Source of the DNA: Bacteroidaceae bacterium | GTDB taxonomy: Bacteria > Bacteroidota > Bacteroidia > Bacteroidales > Bacteroidaceae | Length of the DNA stretch: 64,000 nt | Direction of reading: 5' to 3' | NCBI GenBank assembly: GCA_017650105.1 | Contig: JAGCFO010000025.1 | Span: 62,001 to 126,000, forward strand | Shown: positions 32,635 through 40,430 of the stretch, one piece after another | Layout of the letters: each line of letters starts with the position of its first letter | How positions within the stretch are numbered: the stretch's first letter is position 1 | Translations under genes and position numbers: made by a program | Notes under the pieces: generated by a model | Database searches by the model: none | Told to the model about the DNA's origin: nothing | The model's input: only the letters and a program-made list of their open reading frames with translations

Positions 32635-34689
32635 TTACTTGATTAACCCCTCACGGTAAGCAAAGAGCAGACGGCGCAGATGATCGATTCGCGCTTCTAT
32701 CTCACGTCCCTTATCGGTATCCCTGATAAGCAGTCGATGACTTCTCATTTCAACGAGATGCCGAGTGCTACGGATGTCGGTTCCCTGCCGAATGGCTTCC
32801 TCTGTACCGAGAAAAGGCTGATGCTCAACAAGCTGCATGCCGCGCGAATGATAAACCAGCGTGTATCCGGCAATTCCCGTTTCACGATGATAAGGTTTCG
32901 AGAAGCCTCCGTCTATTACCAGCAGTTTTCCTCCCGCCTTCATGGGACTTTCTCCTTTCGCCGTATGCACGGGAGTATGCCCGTTGATTATATGACGATG
33001 ATGCCCTTTCACTTCAAACTCGTCTAAGATACGATCTACCGTCTCCGGCTCATTTCGGAACGTATAATAAGCGCCTTTCTTCTCCTTCTGAGTGGATTTG
33101 TTTTTCAGGAAAGAACGCTCAAAAGTAGCCATTTTGTCTTTATCGAAGAGCGGAGAATCTTTGCCGCACCAAAGATACCAGAGAAAGTCAACAGCATACG
33201 ACTCAGAAGAGTTGTTCAGCCGACTTGCAGGCAAAGCAGAAAGCCGGCTTTTGGCAAAGCCCGATTCCTGACGCTTATACCCCACTTCGTATGCCTCGCG
33301 AATGATTTCGTCAACGCGCTTCAAGAGAGAACGCCCGTGAAATGCTTCTCCGTCAATCATCACATCGCGGAAAGAGCCGTCTTCATTCATTGGGACAGAA
33401 GCGTGATACATCAGGTTTCCGTTTGAGACAAGATACATTGAGCCGTTATCGAGAAGGGCTTGGATGTGTCGGTGGAGCTTTTCCGAAGTCATGAAGGAAT
33501 GAACAAGCTGTTCCATCAGTTCTTCCTCCTCGATACTGAGACTATACGGATTTTGGGGATTAACGGTTGGCATAAACGTATCTGTCATCGAGTATTTACG
33601 CCCATCTATAAAACACGTTCCTTTCTTAAAGTCAATCTTGTCAAAGAGCAACCGATCGTCCATGTTAAATTCAGGACGTCGACGTATAATTTCAGCTTCG
33701 AGTTTGAACTGCAGAATAGTAACCGCTTTGTGCATCTGAGCGATAAGTCTGCGCGTTTTTTCGCTTAAGGTGATTCCCTCATCCAGCCTTGGGCCGAAAT
33801 CTGCGCACGGGTCTTCCTTATAAACTTCCATAGCGAAAGTTGCTAACGGCAGCAAATTGATTCCATAGCCGTCTTCCAAGACGCCGAGATTTCCGTAGCG
33901 CATACAAATGCGCAGCAGATTTGCCATACATGCCTTGTTGCCCGAAGCAGCGCCAATCCAAAGAATATCATGATTGCCGAACTGAATGTCGAAATTCTGA
34001 TATTCACAAAGAGCATCCATTACGAGATGGCTCCCAGCCCCCCTATCGAAAACATCCCCCACGATGTGCAGACGATCGACAGCCAAACGCTGAATGACGG
34101 AACAGATAGCAACAATGAAATGCTCCGTTTCGTCAATATCAATAATCGTATCGATAATGCAGTTGACATAGCGATTCTTGTTTGTCATTCCGTCCGACTC
34201 ATGCAGAAGTTCCTGGATGATATAGCTGAACTCCTTAGGCAAGGCCTTGCGCACTTTCGAACGCGTGTATTTCGAAGAGATATTCCTACATATGATTACC
34301 AGCCGACGAAGAGTGAGCCTATACCAGTCGTTCGTCAGTTCTTCTCCCCTCTCGGAAGCTTCCTCGCGGAGCAGTTGCAGCTTTTCTGACGGATAGTAGA
34401 TAAGAGTGCACAAGTCGCGCAGCTCTTTATCGTTCAGTTCATCGCCCAACAAATCCGAAATCTTTCGCTTGATATCTCCCGAGGCATTTCTCAGAACGTG
34501 AAGAAAAGCTTCGTGCTCACCATGAATATCAGCAAGGAAGTGTTCAGTTCCTTTCGGCAAGTTAAGGATAGCCTCCAGATTGATAATCTCCGTTGCCGTC
34601 TCCGCTGCCGACTTATATGATTTAGACAACAGCTGCAAATAGTCAAGCTGACTTCGGATTTCGTCTATGTCGTAGTGTAAATCGCTCAT
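32635..34689 (-). CDS. fbp: fructose-1,6-bisphosphatase, class III
   Basis: 684 residues from ATG 34689 (MSDLHYDIDEIRSQL; an upstream TTG is rejected), a usual length for the firmicute/Bacteroidota FBPase III. Calcineurin-like metallophosphatase motifs: ADIHGEHEAF, HIVGDVFDRGAGSH, FGNHDILWIG and INGHTPVHTAKGESP. Hydrolyses fructose 1,6-bisphosphate to fructose 6-phosphate in gluconeogenesis, cytoplasmic, Mn-dependent. Divergent from manA, which uses the same product. Confidence 0.96.
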   Translation of the reverse strand: MSDLHYDIDEIRSQLDYLQLLSKSYKSAAETATEIINLEAILNLPKGTEHFLADIHGEHEAFLHVLRNASGDIKRKISDLLGDELNDKELRDLCTLIYYPSEKLQLLREEASERGEELTNDWYRLTLRRLVIICRNISSKYTRSKVRKALPKEFSYIIQELLHESDGMTNKNRYVNCIIDTIIDIDETEHFIVAICSVIQRLAVDRLHIVGDVFDRGAGSHLVMDALCEYQNFDIQFGNHDILWIGAASGNKACMANLLRICMRYGNLGVLEDGYGINLLPLATFAMEVYKEDPCADFGPRLDEGITLSEKTRRLIAQMHKAVTILQFKLEAEIIRRRPEFNMDDRLLFDKIDFKKGTCFIDGRKYSMTDTFMPTVNPQNPYSLSIEEEELMEQLVHSFMTSEKLHRHIQALLDNGSMYLVSNGNLMYHASVPMNEDGSFRDVMIDGEAFHGRSLLKRVDEIIREAYEVGYKRQESGFAKSRLSALPASRLNNSSESYAVDFLWYLWCGKDSPLFDKDKMATFERSFLKNKSTQKEKKGAYYTFRNEPETVDRILDEFEVKGHHRHIINGHTPVHTAKGESPMKAGGKLLVIDGGFSKPYHRETGIAGYTLVYHSRGMQLVEHQPFLGTEEAIRQGTDIRSTRHLVEMRSHRLLIRDTDKGREIEARIDHLRRLLFAYREGLIK

Positions 34690-34822
34690 GATAATATCGT
34701 TATTTGCCAAGTGGTGTTTTCAAAAAGCCGTTTCGTTTGAAGAAAAATCTTCTTTTTTTAGCGAGATTCCACCAATACCAAATTTTTTATGCAAAATTAA
34801 GAATAATCTGTCACAAAAACGT

Positions 34823-34831
34823 TATCTTTGC
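34823..34831 (+). promoter_or_regulatory. manA promoter -7 element
   Basis: TATCTTTGC, 17 bp upstream of the ATG at 34849. A TTG at 34828 is inside this element and cannot be the start. Confidence 0.6.
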
Positions 34832-34848
34832 AAAAAATATTTTTGACA

Positions 34849-35760
34849 ATGTATAAATTCTTGCCAATCATAAAAACCCTTATTTGGGGTAGTGAGAGTT
34901 GGCAGTTGTCGGGCGTAGCCGGTTCCCTTTCTGTCGTATACGAAGGACCTGAGAAAGGAGCCACGATTGCCGAACTGCTATCAGAACAACGCGAAAAGCT
35001 TGTCGGGAAGCGGAATTATCAGCGATACGGAGACACTTTCCCCTTGCTAATCAAGTTTATCGACGCCCATCTTCCTCTCTCAGTTCAAGTACATCCCAAC
35101 GACGAGCTTGCGATGAAAAGGCACAACTCTTTTGGCAAAACCGAAATGTGGTATGTGCTTCACGCAGAGAAAGGGGCTTACCTGTATTCCGGTTTTAACC
35201 GTCTTCTCAATCCAAACAGTTATTGCCAAATGGTTGAGAACGGCACCATCACCGATGCGTTAGCCAAACACGAGGTACACAGCGGTGATGTCTTCTTCCT
35301 TCCCGCAGGACGCGTTCACAGCATCGGAGGAGGAACCACTATTGCCGAGATTCAGCAGACAAGCGACATCACCTATCGCATCTTCGACTTCAACCGTCTT
35401 GACAAAAACGGTAACGCACGAGAGCTCCACACCGAACTAGCCAAAGACGCTATTGACTATACCGTCTTTTCCGACTATCGTACGCACTACCTTCCTTGCA
35501 TCAACAGGCCTGTGGAGCTGGTAAACTGCAATTACTTCACCACTTCTCTGCTCGAATTGAGCAAGCCCATCAAGTTCGACCATAGTGCGCTGGATTCGTT
35601 TGTTATCTACATGTGCCTGGAGGACGATTGTGAGTTTACCGACAGCAGCAATCAGGTTATCACCCTTCATGCCGGGCAGACACTTCTCGTTCCTGCTTCC
35701 AACGACAAGCTTTCCCTGCGCCCCATAGGTTCTGCAAAACTCCTCGAAGTGCACAATTGA
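34849..35760 (+). CDS. manA: mannose-6-phosphate isomerase (type I)
   Basis: 303 residues from ATG 34849 (MYKFLPIIKTLIWGSESW). Zinc-binding and active-site motifs: QVHPNDELA, KTEMWYVL, LPAGRVHSIGGGTTIAEIQQTSDITYRIFDF. Short form lacking the helical insert, as in Bacteroidota and Firmicutes. Interconverts mannose 6-phosphate and fructose 6-phosphate, feeding GDP-mannose synthesis or mannose catabolism. Divergent from fbp. Confidence 0.95.
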   Translation: MYKFLPIIKTLIWGSESWQLSGVAGSLSVVYEGPEKGATIAELLSEQREKLVGKRNYQRYGDTFPLLIKFIDAHLPLSVQVHPNDELAMKRHNSFGKTEMWYVLHAEKGAYLYSGFNRLLNPNSYCQMVENGTITDALAKHEVHSGDVFFLPAGRVHSIGGGTTIAEIQQTSDITYRIFDFNRLDKNGNARELHTELAKDAIDYTVFSDYRTHYLPCINRPVELVNCNYFTTSLLELSKPIKFDHSALDSFVIYMCLEDDCEFTDSSNQVITLHAGQTLLVPASNDKLSLRPIGSAKLLEVHN

Positions 35761-35812
35761 TTTTTTTCGTAAAAAAAGAGGAAAAAGGAGAACGAGTTTC
35801 AGAAAAAAAACG

Positions 35813-35821
35813 TATATTTGC
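35813..35821 (+). promoter_or_regulatory. promoter -7 element of the SPOR lipoprotein gene
   Basis: TATATTTGC about 85 bp upstream of the start; -33 not clear. Confidence 0.5.
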
Positions 35822-35905
35822 CAAAGATTATAATAAGGAGTACGACTTCCCACAAGAAGCCAGTTTCCCGACAAAAGAAATTAACAAAGACAACAACAAC
35901 CATTA

Positions 35906-36400
35906 ATGCATAAAGCTATGAAAAAAAGTATTTTGTTCATTATGATGGGCGCTGCCCTCATGTTCACCTCATGTAAATCAAGCCAGAGCGCTTACAAGCA
36001 GGCTTATGAGAAAGCAAAGGCTCAGGAAACGGCAACTCAGGTAAACGCCCCCGTTGAACAGACAACAGTTGCTGAAGCAACAACAACGACTGCGGCTACT
36101 GACAACACTCCCGTGCGTCAGGAAACCGTTTCAGTTGTTCGTATGGACGGAAGCCTCAAGGCTTACAGCGTAGTGTGCGGCAGCTTCAGCGTTCAGGCAA
36201 ATGCTGAAGGACTTTGCCAATACCTGGTAACCGAAGGCTACAAGGCAGGTATCGTAAAGAACTTCGACAAAAACATGTATCGCGTGCTTGTCGGAACTTT
36301 CGACACCAAAGCCGAAGCTGTTAAGGCAAAGGATGCCTTCAAAGCTGCCTATCCCAGCCGCAGCGATTTCCAGGAGGCGTGGATTCTTCTGAACCGTTGA
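35906..36400 (+). CDS. SPOR-domain lipoprotein
   Basis: 164 residues from ATG 35906; an ATG at 35918 would give a tighter lipoprotein signal (MKKSILFIMMGAALMFTSC, Cys in FTSC). After a Thr/Ala/Glu-rich linker (about 35-75) comes a C-terminal SPOR domain (about 85-160; YSVVCGSFSVQANAEGLCQYL and YRVLVGTFDTKAEAVKAKD), which binds denuded septal peptidoglycan. Outer-membrane anchored, probably linked to cell division or envelope upkeep. The 3' end overlaps the next gene's frame by 4-22 bp. Confidence 0.88.
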   Translation: MHKAMKKSILFIMMGAALMFTSCKSSQSAYKQAYEKAKAQETATQVNAPVEQTTVAEATTTTAATDNTPVRQETVSVVRMDGSLKAYSVVCGSFSVQANAEGLCQYLVTEGYKAGIVKNFDKNMYRVLVGTFDTKAEAVKAKDAFKAAYPSRSDFQEAWILLNR

Positions 36401-37530
36401 TACACTTCCTCGACATACATGCCGTAACGGACAGTCACGCTGAAGAAATCGAAGCGGCTGCCCTGAAGGTTGTACGCTCGGGATGGTATCTGCGGGGCAA
36501 GGCCACACAAGAGTTTGAGCAGGCGTATGCCACATTTATTGGCACATCACACTGTGTAGGGTGTGCCAATGGATTGGATGCGCTTGCACTCATTTTAAAA
36601 GGTTACCTCCAGCTGAAGGTAATGGAACCGGGCGATGAGATAATCGTACCAGCCAACACCTTTATCGCCTCCGTGCTCTCTATCACCAACTGCGGGTTGA
36701 AACCAGTATTCGTGGAGCCTGACGAGAAGACGCAGCAGATTGACGAAACGCTTATCGAACAAGCCATTACGCCCCACACGCGTGCTATCATGATAGTGCA
36801 TCTCTACGGGCGATGTGCCTACACCGAAGCAATCGGCAAACTTTGCAAGCAATACAATCTCAAGCTGATAGAAGACAACGCTCAAGCCCACGGATGTCGC
36901 TACATGAACGAATCATCCCCGCTTCACGGCAAACGAACCGGCTCGTTGGGAGATGCTGCCGGACACAGCTTCTATCCAGGCAAAAACCTGGGGGCCTTGG
37001 GCGATGCCGGAGCAGTAACTACCAACGACAAAAACCTTGCCGACACGGTGCGCGCGATAGGAAACTACGGTATGGAGCCTAAGTATTACTGTCACACACA
37101 AGGCGTCAACAGCAGGATTGATGAGATTCAGGCTGCCATCCTTTCTGTGAAACTGAAATACATCGACGAGGAGAATGAGAGACGTCGTCAAATAGCTGAA
37201 ATCTATCATCGGAACCTGCCGAAAGGCATCTGTCGAATGAATTTCGATGGGACAAAACGACAAGACAACGTCTTTCACATCTTCCCTGTCTTCTGCAAAA
37301 AGCGCGACGAACTGCAGAAATTCCTTGCAGCAAAAGGTATTGAGACACAGATTCACTATCCCGTTCCTCCCCACAAACAGCAATGTTTCCCACAGTTTCA
37401 CCACCTATCGCTGCCGATAACGGAAAGGCTGGCGCAGACGGAGCTGAGCCTGCCAATCAGCCCTGTCATCACTGAAAACGAAGCTCTTTTCATTGCCGAA
37501 GCTATCAACGATTTCCAGTGGAATGACTAA
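36379..37530 (+). CDS. DegT/DnrJ/EryC1 family aminotransferase
   Basis: About 380 residues. The longest start is GTG 36379; a TTG at 36397 overlapping the SPOR stop (TTGATA) may be the true start. PLP-dependent sugar aminotransferase of the DegT fold: GTSHCVGCANGLDALALIL, EIIVPANTFIASVLSITNCGLKPVFVE, the Asp in IEDNAQAHG that contacts PLP, and the Schiff-base Lys in HSFYPGKNLGALGDAGA. It makes amino-sugar nucleotides for surface glycans. It stands apart from the exopolysaccharide locus and is coupled to the SPOR gene. Confidence 0.92.
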   Translation: MDSSEPLIHFLDIHAVTDSHAEEIEAAALKVVRSGWYLRGKATQEFEQAYATFIGTSHCVGCANGLDALALILKGYLQLKVMEPGDEIIVPANTFIASVLSITNCGLKPVFVEPDEKTQQIDETLIEQAITPHTRAIMIVHLYGRCAYTEAIGKLCKQYNLKLIEDNAQAHGCRYMNESSPLHGKRTGSLGDAAGHSFYPGKNLGALGDAGAVTTNDKNLADTVRAIGNYGMEPKYYCHTQGVNSRIDEIQAAILSVKLKYIDEENERRRQIAEIYHRNLPKGICRMNFDGTKRQDNVFHIFPVFCKKRDELQKFLAAKGIETQIHYPVPPHKQQCFPQFHHLSLPITERLAQTELSLPISPVITENEALFIAEAINDFQWND

Positions 37531-37533
37531 ACA

Positions 37534-37610
37534 GAATTATTCCTTCTCCAAAAAATTTTTTCCCTTCTTCATATCGCGATATTTGTTCTCCAAAAAAATT
37601 TTTTCTTTGC
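37534..37610. repeat. 21-bp-phased palindrome array (TTCTYC family)
   Basis: Three full units with cores AAAAAATTTTTT, ATATCGCGATAT and AAAAAAATTTTTT, starting 4 bp after the DegT stop codon and running up to the start of the next gene. Confidence 0.8.
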
Positions 37611-37617
37611 CCAAAAT

Positions 37618-38238
37618 ATGAAAATCCCATATCTTCCTCAAACACCCTCAGCAAACGATATTCCCGCACAGTTCGACGCCTATGGAATTCCTTTCGAGAA
37701 AGTATGTTGCGTCAACTGGGACACTTTCCCCTACTGCCCCGAGGCAAGGGTGAGGCTTGCCTATACCGACTCCCATCTTCTGGTACACTATAGCGTTGAT
37801 GAGCAGAGCGTTAGAGCACAGTTCGAGAATGACGGAGGAGACGTCTGGACTGACTCATGTATGGAGATTTTCGTTGCGACAGGCAACGGAGACAACTACA
37901 TAAACATTGAGTGCAACTGCATTGGTACCCTTCTCGTTGCACAAGGGGAAGGGAGGCAAAACCGCACGCGCCTTCCTAAGGAGCAAGTTGACAGCATCAA
38001 GCGCTGGGCTAGCCTCGGGCGCAAGTCCTTTCCCCAGCGCGAGGAGCCAACTCATTGGGAAATAGCATTAGCTATCCCCTTGAACATTATCGGGCAGACG
38101 AAGGAATCGCTGACATTCAACGTCTACAAATGCGGTGACGCGCTGCCAACGCCTCATTTCCTTTCGCTCTTTCCTATCCACACAGCAGAGCCCGATTTCC
38201 ATCAGCCGAAATACTTTCAAAAAGTTGCGCTTGAGTGA
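37618..38238 (+). CDS. carbohydrate-binding (CBM9-like) protein
   Basis: 206 residues, no signal peptide. A beta-sandwich of the CBM9/DUF1083 type: WDTFPYCPEARVRLAYTDSHLLVHYSVDEQSVRAQFENDGGDVWTDSCMEIFV is the characteristic region (an early Trp, then the 'V..DSC.E.F' motif), followed by NYINIECNCIGTLL and a closing FHQPKYFQKVALE. In Bacteroidota such small proteins are common and of unknown function; despite the fold name, sugar binding is not shown. Start ATG 37618 lies right after a phased array. Confidence 0.82.
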   Translation: MKIPYLPQTPSANDIPAQFDAYGIPFEKVCCVNWDTFPYCPEARVRLAYTDSHLLVHYSVDEQSVRAQFENDGGDVWTDSCMEIFVATGNGDNYINIECNCIGTLLVAQGEGRQNRTRLPKEQVDSIKRWASLGRKSFPQREEPTHWEIALAIPLNIIGQTKESLTFNVYKCGDALPTPHFLSLFPIHTAEPDFHQPKYFQKVALE

Positions 38239-38551
38239 TATTACGAGACACAAAATTCAACGTTCAAGAGTAGCTACCTTTAATATAAATAAGGAGGCTT
38301 TTTCTACAAGACAATAAGCGTTACGTCAGGCTCAAAATGTCTTATTTCTCGCATAAGCAAGGTAATATTCTTTGCATTATGTCTTAAAGAAAAGTGAGAA
38401 AAAGAAATTTTTTTACCAAGAATAAAGAAAAACTGTAATTAATTTGCACGATAAAATTATTTAATGTAATTTTGCTGCGAATTTTTCAGAGACATATTCG
38501 TTTTTGGGATAACAGACAAAAACATCATTATAAACTTAAAAAGGTATTCCG
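38239..38551. other. intergenic region with gdhA promoter
   Basis: 313 bp, AT-rich. It holds the gdhA promoter and a long 5' leader of about 70 nt. A fragment near 38269 (AGCTACCTTTAATATAAATA) resembles one near 15318. No gene supported. Confidence 0.6.
38443..38475 (+). promoter_or_regulatory. gdhA promoter
   Basis: TTTG (38443-38446), 20 bp, TAATTTTGC (38467-38475): a near-consensus Bacteroidota promoter. Confidence 0.75.
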
Positions 38552-39886
38552 ATGAAAGTTGCAGAGGTATTAGAGCAAATTAAGCAACGTTTCCCTGGCG
38601 AGCCAGAGTATTACCAAGCAGTAGAAGAGGTTCTTCGCACCATCGAAGACGAGTACAACAAGCATCCCGAGTTCGAGGAGTACAATCTCATCGAGCGTCT
38701 TTGCATCCCCGACAGAATCGTTCAGTTCCGCGTCACATGGACTGACGATCAAGGGCGCGTGCGAACAAACATGGGCTACAGGGTTCAGCATAGCAACGCC
38801 ATCGGACCTTATAAGGGCGGCATCCGTTTCCACGCATCCGTAAACCTTAGCATCCTCAAGTTCCTCGCTTTCGAGCAGACATTCAAGAACTCCCTCACCA
38901 CCCTTCCGATGGGCGGAGCAAAAGGCGGTTCAGACTTCTCTCCACGCGGAAAAAGCAAGAACGAAGTGATGCGCTTCTGCCAGGCATTCGTGTCGGAACT
39001 CTGGCGCAACATCGGCCCTGATATCGACGTACCGGCAGGCGACATCGGCGTAGGAGGAAGAGAAGTAGGCTTCATGTTCGGAATGTACAAGAAGCTCACG
39101 AGAGAATTCACCGGTACATTTACGGGGAAAGGACGTGAGTTCGGAGGTTCCCTCATCCGTCCCGAAGCAACAGGCTACGGCAACGTGTATTTCCTGCAGG
39201 AGATGCTCAAAACACGCGGCGACAGCGTAGAAGGCAAGAGTGTGCTTATCTCAGGCGCCGGCAACGTGGCTCAATACACAGCCGAGAAGATTCTCCAGCT
39301 GGGAGGAAAGGTGCTGACGATGTCAGACTCTGACGGATATATCTACGATCCGGATGGAATCGATCGTGAGAAGCTCGACTACATTATGGAGCTCAAGAAC
39401 GACTACCGCGGACGTATCAAAGAGTATGCCGAGAAGTACGGATGCAAGTATGTGGCAGGCGAACGTCCCTGGCACGAGAAAGCAGACATCGCCCTTCCCT
39501 GCGCTACTCAGAACGAAATCAACGAGGAGCAGGCTCGCGCACTCGTAGCAAACGGCGTGATTGCTGTCAGCGAAGGTGCAAACATGCCTTCTACCCCCGA
39601 AGCAGTCAGCGTCTTCCAGCAGGCACGCATCCTCTATTGCCCAGGCAAGGCATCTAATGCAGGAGGCGTATCCGTTTCCGGTTTGGAGATGAGCCAGAAC
39701 TCCGAGCGCCTGTCTTGGAGCGCAGAAGAGGTGGACAATCGTCTGCACGAAATCATGCGCAACATCCACTCAGCTTGTGTGAAGTACGGAAAGCAGCCCG
39801 ACGGCTACATCGATTACGTGAAAGGAGCCAACGTGGCTGGTTTCATGAAGGTTGCCCGCGCAATGATGGCTCAAGGAGTCGTCTAA
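38552..39886 (+). CDS. gdhA: NADP-specific glutamate dehydrogenase
   Basis: 444 residues, normal for hexameric enzymes. Catalytic region GYRVQHSNAIGPYKGGIRFH and LTTLPMGGAKGGSDFSPRGKS (active-site Lys), then VPAGDIGVGGREVGFMFG, the nucleotide-binding loop SGAGNVAQYTAEKI, and C-terminal SVSGLEMSQNSERLSW. Aminates 2-oxoglutarate with ammonia and NADPH; in rumen and gut Prevotella it is the main ammonia assimilation enzyme. Own promoter, and followed by a terminator. Confidence 0.97.
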   Translation: MKVAEVLEQIKQRFPGEPEYYQAVEEVLRTIEDEYNKHPEFEEYNLIERLCIPDRIVQFRVTWTDDQGRVRTNMGYRVQHSNAIGPYKGGIRFHASVNLSILKFLAFEQTFKNSLTTLPMGGAKGGSDFSPRGKSKNEVMRFCQAFVSELWRNIGPDIDVPAGDIGVGGREVGFMFGMYKKLTREFTGTFTGKGREFGGSLIRPEATGYGNVYFLQEMLKTRGDSVEGKSVLISGAGNVAQYTAEKILQLGGKVLTMSDSDGYIYDPDGIDREKLDYIMELKNDYRGRIKEYAEKYGCKYVAGERPWHEKADIALPCATQNEINEEQARALVANGVIAVSEGANMPSTPEAVSVFQQARILYCPGKASNAGGVSVSGLEMSQNSERLSWSAEEVDNRLHEIMRNIHSACVKYGKQPDGYIDYVKGANVAGFMKVARAMMAQGVV

Positions 39887-40014
39887 GCTATAGTCAAGTC
39901 CGATTTACATCGGGCTGACAACCCATCGCTGACGCGCCAAAACACTATGCCATAGCTGCGACAGCGAGAAATCAATGAATAAAAATCTATTCTTCGTAAA
40001 GTAAATTCCCTTTT

Positions 40015-40053
40015 GAGGAGCCCTGCAGCGATTGCACGGCTCCTCGCTTTTTT
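40015..40053 (+). terminator. gdhA terminator
   Basis: GAGGAGCC (40015-40022) with GGCTCCTC (40038-40045) followed by GCTTTTTTC. About 130 bp past the gdhA stop. Confidence 0.85.
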
Positions 40054-40137
40054 CATCCTTTTGGAAAAAGGATTTATTGTAGCAGAAAAACACTCTGGCT
40101 CGCAATCTTGAGAAGTTGAGGACAAGCTTTACCTTTG

Positions 40138-40225
40138 ATGAATTATTCCTTCTCCAAAAAAAATTTTTCTTTCTTCATATCGCGATATTTGTTCTCCAAA
40201 AATATTTTTTCCTTCTTCATATTAA
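40138..40225. repeat. 21-bp-phased palindrome array (TTCTYC family)
   Basis: Three full units with cores AAAAAAAATTTTT, ATATCGCGATAT and AAAAATATTTTTT, closely matching the arrays at 27451 and 37534. Lies between the gdhA terminator and the thiamine promoter. Confidence 0.8.
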
Positions 40226-40253
40226 AGTCACGCAACGAAAACTCGAAATATAT

Positions 40254-40284
40254 TTTGTTTATCGCTTCAAATACACTAATTTTG
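40254..40284 (+). promoter_or_regulatory. promoter of the thiamine uptake operon
   Basis: TTTG (40254-40257), 19 bp, TAATTTTG (40277-40284). Transcription would start just before the riboswitch. Confidence 0.75.
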
Positions 40285-40304
40285 TCCCTCGAATAGCAAA
40301 TAGC

Positions 40305-40382
40305 TGTTTAAGGGGTGCCCGAAAGCGGGCTGAGATTAGACCCTCCGACCTGATCCAGGTAATGCTGGCGTAGGGATGAAGA
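40305..40382 (+). promoter_or_regulatory. TPP riboswitch (THI box)
   Basis: The conserved THI-element blocks are all present and in order: GGGGTGCCC, GGGCTGAGATTAGACCCT, then CCTGATCCAGGTAATGCTGGCGTAGGGA. GGGGT pairs with ACCCT, and GCCC with GGGC. Binds thiamine pyrophosphate and represses the downstream genes. The expression platform is not obvious; AAGGGG (40310-40315) could pair with CCCCTT after the aptamer. Confidence 0.96.
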
Positions 40383-40430
40383 TCGCACGATAAAAGCCCC
40401 CTTTATTGTGTGTTTTTTTATGTCAACCAA